DNA of 64,000 nt from Phytophthora colocasiae (lineage: Eukaryota > Oomycota > Peronosporomycetes > Peronosporales > Peronosporaceae): NCBI GenBank assembly GCA_018806915.1, contig JAGKQI010000092.1:286501-350500 (forward strand), in the 5' to 3' direction. The translations under genes were made by a program, and so were the position numbers. Below the pieces are notes generated by a model. That model was not told the DNA's origin, did not search any database, and saw only the letters and a program-made list of their open reading frames with translations. Of this stretch, positions 49,520-59,180 are shown piece after piece. Within the stretch, counting starts at the first letter, position 1. Every line of letters begins with the position of its first letter.

Positions 49520-50959
49520 ATGGTTCGGCTTGTGACGTGGCTCGCAGCAACCATGGCACTCGGGATGATCTCGTCGTTGGGTATTCAGGCACAGGACGCC
49601 GGCATTGTCACGGCGGCGAACCCAGAAGTGACCGTCGCGGCGGTAGTTGATACGGCAGTTCCAGCTACAGAAGCTGCTACGATCCCAGTTGTGACCGAAG
49701 CTGCAGTGACTGAAGCTCCTACCACTAGCCCACCCATCGTAGCAGAGGCTGCGACTACAATCCCTCCTGTTGCAACGAACCCAGTGCCAACTGAACCTGC
49801 CGTGACTGAAGCACCTACGACTAGCACTCCAACAGACACGACGCCACCAGTGACAGAGGCAGCTACTGTAGCCCCGACAGCTACCGCAGCGCCTGTAAAC
49901 ACAGATCCACCCACCACCGCGACGCCTACAGCAGCTCCGGCCACATCGCAAGTACCCTCCGATTCCAGTGCGACGATCCTTCAAGACACTTCCTTTCCGA
50001 GCATTCGCAGTACAAGTAGCTCCAGTACGTCGTCCTCGCTGTCTTCATCGTCCAAGAGTGTTTCGGAAACCACCATCGGCACTTTGGATGGTAACTCCTC
50101 CACCAAAACGATCGTGATCTGTTCACTCGGGGGTGTTGGAACAATCATCATTCTGAGTCTCCTGTTCGTTGTCTGGAGAAGTCGAAAACGTGAAGACCCG
50201 GATCTGGACACGCCGCTCCCCGACACCGCCACGATCACGTTCCCCACCATCTCGATGCCCTCGATCGTCGCACCAACCGGACAAGACTTGAATGCCTGGA
50301 AGGCCACCGGGTCGAGCTACGCGTCTCGAGACAAGCCACTGACCGAAGGCGCTCGAGCTAAGCTGAACGCGACCACACGGTCATCTGCAGAGTACGACCT
50401 GGCCAATAGGTCGTCACAGATTGCCAGCTTGTCTGCACACGTCACTCCTGCACACACGCCCCAGGCAGACCGGGAGACGAACGAGAGATTTAGTATCCGT
50501 GGCTTCTCAGAGTTTTCGGTTCATCAAGTTGGCGATTCGGAGACGTCCGCCATGACTCACGATCGATATTCAACCAGCGACAGATACTCGACAAGCGACC
50601 GGTACTCGACGGTGGGGAGATACTCAACATCATCTCGCCTGTCCAGTGAGATCAGTCGAGGTAACTCTGGGTGGTTCCAGAACCAGGTGCCCAGAAGTCT
50701 CGACACGAACCGCTTCTCCTCCGCTTCATCCACTGCTTCGTCAGTCGCGGCAAAGCACAATCCAGTATCATTTATCAACCACGACCTCACTCAGACACCC
50801 AGTGCGGAGGCCCCAGTCACTACTGACAGCACAACCTCACGCACGGACGTCCCGGACTGGTACAGCGTCATTGAGTCTCCAACTGACAACGACCGCTACA
50901 CGACGTCGTCACTCGACAGTGACAACATCAGTGAAGAACGCGTATCGTTCGAGCTGTAA
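49520..50959 (+). CDS. Mucin-like Thr/Pro-rich single-pass membrane protein
   Basis: 479 residues. Signal peptide at 1-24 (MVRLVTWLAATMALGMISSLG...QAQ). Residues about 30-170 are Thr/Pro/Ala-rich with imperfect repeats (VTEAAVTEAPTTS, VTEAPTTSTPTD), a probable O-glycosylated stalk, then a Ser-rich stretch. One membrane helix (IVICSLGGVGTIIILSLLFVVW) is followed by a stop-transfer RSRKRE. The cytoplasmic tail of about 250 residues contains a run of SDRYSTSDRYST repeats (about 350-375) and many Ser/Thr/Tyr. Inference: a type I surface protein with a cell-wall- or matrix-facing stalk and a phosphorylatable tail. No known receptor domain is seen. Confidence 0.75.
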   Translation: MVRLVTWLAATMALGMISSLGIQAQDAGIVTAANPEVTVAAVVDTAVPATEAATIPVVTEAAVTEAPTTSPPIVAEAATTIPPVATNPVPTEPAVTEAPTTSTPTDTTPPVTEAATVAPTATAAPVNTDPPTTATPTAAPATSQVPSDSSATILQDTSFPSIRSTSSSSTSSSLSSSSKSVSETTIGTLDGNSSTKTIVICSLGGVGTIIILSLLFVVWRSRKREDPDLDTPLPDTATITFPTISMPSIVAPTGQDLNAWKATGSSYASRDKPLTEGARAKLNATTRSSAEYDLANRSSQIASLSAHVTPAHTPQADRETNERFSIRGFSEFSVHQVGDSETSAMTHDRYSTSDRYSTSDRYSTVGRYSTSSRLSSEISRGNSGWFQNQVPRSLDTNRFSSASSTASSVAAKHNPVSFINHDLTQTPSAEAPVTTDSTTSRTDVPDWYSVIESPTDNDRYTTSSLDSDNISEERVSFEL

Positions 50960-51116
50960 CTAGTGGCAACAACGACAACAACCAGACAGTCTGAGAGCCC
51001 ACCCGGAAGCAGGGTACTTGAACCTTCAGCGAATAGTGTAGACAATAGTGAAGTATGAGGTTTCAACACGAAGTTCCATTTGTCACGAAGTCAATACTCC
51101 CACCGTTTGTAGAAAA

Positions 51117-52219
51117 CTACCTCTTCGTATCGTCGTCCCGTTTCCGGTACTGCTTCTTCTCTAGAGACTTGGGGCGTACCTCCAATACAGCGCCAGACGG
51201 GAGATCAGCAAGACGGTAAGGTCCGTACTGCACACGAATCAACTGCTTCACTATCAGTCGCACATGGGCCAGCGCCTTTCGCACCTCGCGGTTCTGTCAG
51301 TAGCAACAGAATAAAAGACGTTTTAGATGGATCAAATACCACGACCAACCTCTGCGTACACAAGACGGACCTTCCCCTCCGTCACTTTCACCTGCAGCCA
51401 CGAGTCTTTCTTGTCCGTGGACTGCACCGTCACTTTGATCGGTCGATATTTGATTCCGTCCACCAGCGGCCCCCTCTGCAGTTCCTGTAGTTTGGACTCG
51501 GCCACGTTGCCACGCACCAGCGCGCGATAGACTCGAGAGACCGCCGTCTTGGGGTGCTCCAGCTCCCGTGCGTAGTCTCCGTCGTTCGTGAAGAGCAGCA
51601 GCCCCTCCGTGTTGAAATCGAGTCGACCCTACAGTCCACACGAGTCAGTCCTTGTCCTGTCTAGCAATGCCTTCCTTTGTCAACGTACCACCGGCATCAT
51701 GTGCTGGGTCAGACCCATGGTTCGCAGTCGGTCAAAGATCGTGGCTCTACCCTTCGGGTCGCTGCTGGTCACCAGTTCCTGTCCATAGTTCCGTCCGTTA
51801 GCTCCACATTTTGTTCATTGGTAACCACTACAGCAGCTTCCACCTACTCCTTTCATCTTGTGAGCCATCCAGACTTTAACCTTCTGCGTCGTGGCCAGCA
51901 CGCGACCGTCCACGGCCACGACGTCCTTGTGTACGTCCACCGTCGAGCCAACATCCACCACTACGTGGCCGTTCACCGTCACGTCCAAGCTCTGGATGCG
52001 CTTCTCGGCTTCACGTCGCGAGCACAAGCCCGACATGGCGATGCGCTTGGCCAGTCGCACGTTGGTCGGCGTCGCATCGGTCGTCTTGTCCTTGTCTTCC
52101 ACTGCTGCGACCGTCTTGACCTTGGACTTGGCCGGCACTTGCGGTCGCGTGAACTTCTTGATGGTCAACAGACCGCGGCGTTGGCCCAGGGCGTGGGCGA
52201 GCAGCTCCATCCGCAGCAT
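51117..52219 (-). CDS. RsuA/RluB-family pseudouridine synthase (four exons)
   Basis: Converts uridine to pseudouridine in structured RNA, in bacteria at single rRNA sites. Exons on the minus strand: 51848-52219, 51689-51778, 51350-51628 and 51117-51293, all joining in phase 0 at GT-AG introns of 56-69 nt; 305 residues in all. Exon 1 has an Arg/Lys-rich N-terminus that could target a mitochondrion, then an S4 RNA-binding domain ([20 protein letters not shown]). Exon 3 opens with the catalytic motif [17 protein letters not shown], where the Asp of GRLD is the nucleophile. The last exon contains [24 protein letters not shown], typical of the family end. Inference: organellar rRNA modification. 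Confidence 0.88.
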
Positions 52220-52310
52220 TCCTGGTCAAATGATTGTGCCCTTTTACGTGCTGCTGGTGTGCAGCTTGTGTACGGCCATTTGGATTAAAGTTACGTGGCA
52301 CTTTGACCTG

Positions 52311-53131
52311 ATGCTGCAGCAGCAAGTGGAGGACGTTAAGCGCTTGTGGGCCAACAAGCGGCAGTTGGCCCATCAGGGTCTCAACTTGGCGATGGTCGTG
52401 TTGACAGCGTTGATGATCTGGAAGGGGCTGATGGTCTACACGCAGAGCGAATCGCCCGTCGTGGTGGTGCTCAGTGGCAGTATGGAGCCGGCGTTCCAGC
52501 GTGGAGACATCCTGTACTTGGACAACACGGTGTGTCCACGAGTTAGAACGAAGTAGTAGTTGATACTGAGCTCATGGAGGCTGTTTTGTGTGTGTTTGGC
52601 CCTACATGTTAGAAGCCGCAGCTTGAGATCGGAGATATCGTCGTGTACAAAGTCAAAGGCCGAGACATTCCTATCGTCCATCGAGTGCTGGAGCTACATG
52701 AACGGTTAAGAGTCTTAACTGGACCAGATAGAGAGCTACTGCTGATGTTTCGTTGTTGTACTGCAGGGCGTCGGACGGATACCAAGTTTACCTTACCAAG
52801 GGCGACAACAACAACGTGGATGATCGGTACAACACTAGCTGTGTGGATGACGGACTATTCAGAAGACTTAACCATTTTGTTCGTGTTTCTCAGTGGACTC
52901 TACGCCTACGGCCAGTCGTGGCTTGAGCGTGAAGACATCGTTGGCATTGCTCGAGCGTACGTTTTGCTGCTTTTTATTTTGTTGCTGTGCAAGGACTGAC
53001 TTTCTGGCTGTGACTACTGCAGATCGGTGCCGTACGCTGGTATGCTGACTATCCTACTGAACGACTACCCGATGCTCAAGTACGTGCTAGTGGGTGGGAT
53101 GGCCGTGCTGGTTTTCACACAGAGAGAATGA
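52311..53131 (+). CDS. SEC11: Signal peptidase I catalytic subunit SEC11 (five exons)
   Basis: ER membrane serine protease that removes signal peptides. Exons 52311-52529, 52613-52704, 52767-52826, 52894-52956 and 53023-53131 join through GT-AG introns to 180 residues, matching the roughly 180 of SEC11. The start [13 protein letters not shown] fits the family better than the upstream ATG at 52230. One membrane helix ([17 protein letters not shown]) precedes the catalytic Ser in LSGSMEPAF. The catalytic His is in IVHRVLEL, and the Asp in [13 protein letters not shown]-terminal hydrophobic segment follows ([17 protein letters not shown]). The start is 91 bp from the divergent pseudouridine synthase start. 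Confidence 0.93.
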
Positions 53132-53274
53132 CGAATGAGTCAATAGAAGCGGCAGGAAGACGGAGGAGGAAAGCAAGACAGGTCGGTGGATACATCCAAT
53201 ACTCATTTGGTCGCTGCAACAGCGCTTCATTTTCGAAAAAGGGGGTGGACTCGTGCTTACAGGACTCCTTAAAC

Positions 53275-56200
53275 TCATTGTTTTTCGTGAGTGGGGGTGG
53301 ATCTCGTAGCGGTTGGTAGTCCGCCGGAAAGCAACGCGCTCATCGGCAGCGCACTGCTGCCCACGGGTCCGTTGCTCACGTGCTCGTAGTTGCTGCTGGT
53401 TGGCGCAGCAGACTGGTTCCCAATGACCTTGTGTCTCTTTGCCTTCTGCTGCTCTAGGTCGTTGATATCAGGCACGTCGATGTGGTCTGGTGCGAGACCG
53501 TTCTCGTGGCGCTCCCAGGCCATGCACAGGCCGGTCTCCAGGTTGCGCACCCAGCGCTGAGTGTCGAACAGTGGGCAGCGGAGACGCTCGTCCTCCAGTC
53601 GCCGTCGCAGCTCCCACAGTCGGTCCATGTCGCTAGCCAACGCCACCGCAAGCTCCTCGTACTCCTCCAGTGAATTCGTAATCAGCTCGCTCATGTTTGC
53701 GGCGCGTAGTAGACTCGACGCCACACGAGTGGCCATACGGTCCTTGGGCATCGTCACCATTGGGGTGCCGCCCCACAAAATATCGCATCCGGTCGTGTGC
53801 GCGTTGCATTCAGGTGTGTCCAGGAACAGATCAGCCAAGTAGCCACGCTTTAAATGCTCATCCTTGGGGGCCACATCCGTGAAGATCAGACGCGTTTGGT
53901 CCTTGACACCTCGCGCACGGGCCTCAGCGCGGATGTTCGCTTCAGCTATGGGCGGGAAGCGCAGCAGCCACAACACTGAGTTGGGCACACGCTTCAGGAT
54001 ATTCATCCATGTCGTGAACGTGACGGGGTCGATCTTGTATACCTGATTGAAGTTGCAGAACACGAACTTGTCTTCAGGAACGCCATAGTCCGCTCGAGTC
54101 GGGCATTTGTCCGTGTCTAGCACGTCCTGTGCGGACTGCTTGTGGTCGTTCACGAAGTACGAGTGCGGCATGTTGATCTGCTTCTCGGTGAAGTACCGCC
54201 GGTATTCGGGAGGCACCACAGTCGCGTCGCCCACCATATATTGGATGTAGTCGGCGCCAAGCGTTCCGCAGAAGCCCATGTAGCTCACCTGAACGGGCGC
54301 AGGCTGCAGCGCAAAGATCTCATTACGGGCACCCTTCGTGTAGCCGTTGAGGTTCACAAGAATGTGGATGTTGTCAGCGTAGATGGTGCGTGCAGCATCG
54401 CCGTTTGATAGGGCGCAGATGTCCACGAAGTGCTCAACACTGCCGGAGATCTGCTTGCGCCAAATCGAGCCGTCGTCGGGCGACGTCGCGTAGCAGAACA
54501 CCTCGTACTTGCTCTTGTCGTGCATCCCGAACACACTCTGCATAAGGTGCGCCAGCGGGTGGTTGCCCAGGTCTGAAGATACATAGCCAATACGCAGGCG
54601 TTCGGACGCGCGTTTGCTCTTGAAGCGCATCGGTGGCAGGTCCACAAGACTCACGTTCAGCTTGGCACGCTCGGCGTAACGGCGCGAGATGTCTTGGAAG
54701 CGCTGCATTGAGAGCGGGTACACGAGCGCGTGGAACGGTTGGACAGACGGCAACACGCCATCCATGCTTAGCTGCTCATCTACGAAGCGCTGGAGCGTGT
54801 CCGTGTCCTGCTTGCGCGATTGCCAGTCACAGATGAACACCATCGAGTGGAAGTAGTTGGCGAACGCATCAGGGAAGTGCGGGCGTAAATCCAGAGCTTT
54901 ACGGTAGCATGTAATGGCGTCGTCAAGACGGCCTCCATCCTTGTAAGCGCTTGCCAGATTGCTGTAGGCGTCAGGAAACTGCGGTTTCAGACGGATTGCC
55001 GTCGAGTAGCATTGGATTGCCTCCTCCAGCCGACATAAGTCCTTGAAAACATTGCCCATGTTGCTGTACGCATCGGCAAAGTTGGGGTCGATTGTGATGG
55101 CCTGTTGGTAGTGCGCCAGTGCCTGGTCCAGCTTCCCCTGCTCTTTGAGGACACTGCCGATGTTGCTGTGTGCAGCAGCGAACTGCGGCAAAAGACGTGC
55201 TGCTGTCGTGTAGCAATGCAGCGCTTCTTTGACCAGCCCCTTGTCCTTCAGTGCGTTGCCTAAGTTGTTGTACGCGTGTGGGTGGTCTGGTTTAAGCTGC
55301 AAGGCGGTGCGGTAGCATGTGACAGCCTGCTCTAGTTGGCCGCATTCTCGAAGCGCGTTGCCCAGGTTGTTGTAGGCGTCCGGGAAGTTGGGCTCAAGCT
55401 GGATCGCGTGGCGGAACGTGTAGATGGCCAAGTCCATCTGGCCTGCGTCGTAGTAGCAGCTGGCCAGGTTGCCGTGTGCAATAGCGAAGTTCGGTCGGAT
55501 CTGCAGCGCCGACTTGTAGGCCTGGATGGCCTCCTCGACGCGACCGGCCTCCTTCAAAGCGTTGCCCAGATTACTGTATGCGTCTGCGAAGTCCGGGGCA
55601 AGACGGATCGCTTCTCTGTAGTGGTCGATGGCTGCTTCCAGCTGACCGTCGTCCTTTAATAGTCCAGCCAAATTGCTCCAGGCAATGGCAAAGCTAGGTT
55701 TGACTCGAATGGCCTGTGCGTAGCAAAGCTTGGCGTCTTCTAGTCGCCCTTGCACCTTGTACAAGTTGCCCAGGTTACTGTGGGCGTCAACCAGCTGAGG
55801 ATCCAGCATGATGGCCATCTTGTACGTCTCCACGGCCTCGTTGCTCTGGCCCAGCAGCATGTAGCAGTTGGCCAGGTTGTTGTAAGCATCGCCGAAGCGC
55901 GGGTTCAGCTTGATGGCTCGCACGTAGAACTGCACGGCGCCGGCCAAGTCACCCAGCTCCTTTAACGCGTTGCCCAAGTTGCCGTGCGCCTCTGCGAAGT
56001 TGGGCGCCACGCGGATGCACTGCTGGTTGTAGAAGATGCTCTCGGACAGGTTGCCCAACTGGAAGTGCAGTGCGCCGAGCAGCAGGAGGTTGTCCGTGCG
56101 ATAGGCGTCCGACTCGTAGAGCTGGTCGCAGAGCCGCAGCGCCTCCTGGTAGTAGCCGGCCACGTACTGCTGGTGCGCCAGGTTGAACAGGTCTGGAAGT

Positions 56201-56373
56201 GGTGACGTGACGGCCATTGTGAGCTACTACTGATCTGCAGAGACAAACAACTAACGGAGAAACTTACACGTGAACCGCTGGTGGCTGGCGTCGCCCATCG
56301 GGTCAAAGGCGGCGTCGCTGGAGCTCTGCAGCGCTTGGGTCTGCTGCGTCTGGAACTGGTACGGATACGCCAT
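53275..56373 (-). CDS. OGT: O-GlcNAc transferase (GT41), with inferred first exon
   Basis: Adds N-acetylglucosamine (or another sugar) from a nucleotide sugar to Ser/Thr of nucleocytoplasmic proteins. The long exon (53275-56192) encodes about 12 tetratricopeptide repeats (A..NLGNALKE.G...EAI..Y..A pattern) and the GT41 catalytic region: GNHPLAHLM (about residue 540, with the active-site His), ADYIQYMVGD, FCNFNQVYKIDP and HTTGCDILWGGTPMVTM. A first exon at 56268-56373 (MAYPYQFQTQQ) and a 75-nt intron would join in frame to give 1,007 residues. Without it the frame can start at 56217 (MAVTSPLPD, 980 residues). The tail is Ser/Gly-rich. It converges with SEC11. Confidence 0.92.
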
Positions 56374-58271
56374 GTGCAGGAGGAGGAGGAGGAGGAGGAT
56401 CCGATCCCGAAGGTTCTCTACTTCTGTCTGTCTGAAGTCTGTGGATGTGAAATACGTAGATAGCTGCAACTCAGGGCAACAACGGACGGATGTCAATGGA
56501 CAAGGAAGAGGAAGTATTCGTTAGTGACCGTCGCCGTTGCGCGCTGGGACTGGGATTGGAAGGTGAGGAGGTTTTGCGCATCCACTGCGTCTGCGGTTCG
56601 GTTGCTGGCTGCTGGCTGCCTGTACCGTGCCGTGCCCGTGCCGTGTTGAAGCGGGTTCCCCGTTTCTTTTTTTTCGACCGCCGTGGGGTGGGGTTCGCCT
56701 CGCAGACGTCGACGAGCGATCTATCTCGGGCGAGCGCAGCGCACAGTCTCGCTCTCTCTCGCAGCCTCCCACACAGGCGCGAGGGCCGGCATGGCACAGG
56801 CATCACACACACACAGCGTTGAACAGCAAGCGCCATACTCTGCTGTCGTCAGTTTTTTCGCCGGCCATGCGCTTGCTTTCTTAGGAAAAGCTCAGATGGG
56901 ATTGCCCTATCCACGCTTCGCAACGACAGGGCGGTTCGCGTGAACGCCCGTAACGTGCGACAGCGAAGGAGAGCGAGCGAATCTTCCGTTGCGATAGATA
57001 GATAGATATGCATTGCGCCCCATATACTACAACATGCACATGATGTAGCCCAACGTTGGGTCAAGTCTTGTCTTTTGCCATCGAAGTGAAAGAATCTTGG
57101 TTTTCCCATGCCAATGGCATTTGCCATCGGGGCAAACAGCTTTTTTAAAAAAGTTCAACGCAAAAATGCTAACCCTACCCGCTTCACCTGTTTTCACTTG
57201 CAGAAACTATGAAAAGTCTCAGCAGATTTTGCTTCGTGTGACGCGTCACACCATGGTCGGCTCTGGCTGCAGGCGCATGGCAACTCCCCGTCCGGTCTTC
57301 CTCTCCTGGATCCTGCGCAGCTTCCCTCTGCTCCACCACTGCTGCTGCTGCCCCCACGCTGACTCCTTTCTTGCTTGCGCCAAAAGAGGAGTGCGACGTG
57401 CACCCTCGCTCGCTCACAAGACATGCTGCTGCCAGTGGCTTTCTCGGGAAGGTTTCCCTCGCGCAGGTGTGCACTGCCGACATCTTGCTTTCACTATGCA
57501 TAAGCGTGTTTCAACGGTACATCCGTTGGTTAAACCGGCACAATGTCCGACAAATCGAAGCCATATCGAGTTTCGCGGGGGTATCCATCTCGACGCGCGA
57601 TGGCTACATGATGCATGCTTATAATATAATCCGGCAAATATTATTTGCCGGAAATTACTGGCGTCCAAACTTCCGACCGAGCTAGCTGCCAGTCAAGCAG
57701 CAACAGCCCTGGATAAAAGACGAGTCCTCCATGTTTTCCCCAAGCCGCACTTGCGTAGCTGGAAAGGCAGTGTATGTCTTTTCAGTGAAACTGGGAAAAC
57801 GACAAGATTTTTGCAAGATAGTAGTATACCTTACGTAGAAATTCGTAGCTGTGCTTTTTGTAGCAGAAATCAATCACACGGACTTCTGCAATACTTGGCT
57901 AGTTTCATTCAAACACGTACAGGTACGAGCTTCAAACTGCTTGGGAATCCTATGCTTCGACGCACGCAGTTCTCGTAAGCTAGCTGGCATAATTTCACGA
58001 GTGTATAGCCCCAACGATGAAATTTTGCTGAAGGTTGAAGAGACAAAGGCAAAGCTTGCAGCACTGAAGCAGGAGGAAATTGCAATGCGCAAAGATCAAT
58101 CAATGTACTTACAGTAATACGTTTCGTTTTGAAGCCCCGTTAAAGTCGATAGCTAGTATTTATCATCTTTCCTCCTCTAAAAAGCCAGAAACACCGCCGC
58201 TTAAGTGAAGCAGGAATCGTCGCTTGCTCTTCCTTCTCTTCTCTTCTTGTTCCTTCTCTTCATACCCAGCT
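56374..58271 (+). other. Divergent OGT/APH-1 intergenic region
   Basis: 1.9 kb. It contains short repeats: GGA runs (56378-56399), CT runs (about 56745-56760), GATA runs (56994-57007), and a near-perfect palindrome at 57630-57652. Frames of 60-175 codons occur on both strands but none looks like a protein family. Pyrimidine-rich sequence (58220-58260) precedes APH-1. Confidence 0.5.
57630..57652 (+). repeat. 23-bp palindrome
   Basis: TCCGGCAAATA, then T, then TATTTGCCGGA: two perfect 11-bp arms around one base. It could form a hairpin or be a dimeric protein site; it sits in an intergenic region with no defined element. Confidence 0.6.
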
Positions 58272-59089
58272 ATGGCGCTACACGACGGCCTTGTCAACTG
58301 GCCACTTCTCTTCGGCTGCATCCTCGTGGGTTTCGGCCCGTTGGCCGCGCTCTTCTTCGTGGTCATAGCTAAACGTGCGCAACTGGTGATCCTGGCGCTC
58401 AGTGGCGCCTTCATATGGCTTGTGGCTATTCTCGTGACGGCGACGCTGTGGCAGATCATCCCTCCCCTCAAGACGTCTCTGTCGGCTACAGTTCCCGTGG
58501 GCGTCCTAGTGCAGGAGGCCTTCCGCTTGCTCTTCTTCTACCTCTACACACGCACGGAGCTGGCTGTGAAGCGAGTGACGACGTCCTCGCACCAGCTGCC
58601 GCTCAATGACGTCACGTCCTCACTCGCAGGCGGAGTGGGCTTCTCCGTCATGCATGCGCTACTGATGTTCGGCAGCCTCGTGGGTTCGTCCACCGGTTCG
58701 CGCGGCGCTGCTTTCTCCTCCTCGTGCGAGAGTATCCCGCTCGTCTTCTCAGCTGCCATCTCCACGCTGGCACTCACGGCACTAGATGTGGCGCTGATGG
58801 TCGTAGCCTTCGATGGTTACCGCAAGCGGTCAGCGTTGGCTGTTGGTGCCGTCTTCGTTATTCACATGGGCGTTGCACTGTCGGTAGGTTTTGCTTGCTA
58901 CATTTTATTTGTGTGCTGAGATGAACTCATTGTGTTGCTTTTGCATTGCAACTCTAGGCACTGGCCAACATGAACACCAACGGTTGCTATATTTCCATCC
59001 CCGTACACTACGCCGGCGCTGCGTTGGCCTGTGCGGGCGCCACGGCTATCGTTTGGCGCTCTAAGAGACTTGCTATGGATGCCAAATAG
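58272..59089 (+). CDS. APH1: Gamma-secretase subunit APH-1 (two exons)
   Basis: Scaffold subunit of gamma-secretase, the membrane protease complex with presenilin, nicastrin and PEN-2. Exons 58272-58883 and 58958-59089, joined by a 74-nt intron in phase 0, give 247 residues with about seven membrane helices. The start MALHDGLVNWPLLFGC and the GFGP turn fit APH-1. The two helix histidines expected in the family are in GVGFSVMHALLMFG and VIHMGVALS. The GxxxG-type packing region lies between them. Length matches the roughly 250 residues of APH-1. Only 91 bp separate its stop from the convergent AROM stop; a CAG/AGC repeat lies there (59148-59165). Confidence 0.9.
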
Positions 59090-59180
59090 ACAGAAGAGTC
59101 CTTTAGTGCATCGGATAATCGACCCACTTATGTTGAAGTTCTACGGCAGCAGCAGCAGCAGCAGCATGTTGTCTACCAGC

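Noticed and set aside
52230..52310. Upstream ATG start of SEC11
   Set aside because: It adds a hydrophobic segment not found in SEC11 and lies 10 bp from the neighbouring start; the ATG at 52311 matches the family length.
57097..57624. 175-codon plus-strand frame between OGT and APH-1
   Set aside because: Cys-rich mixed composition, no family, overlapped by equally long frames on the other strand.
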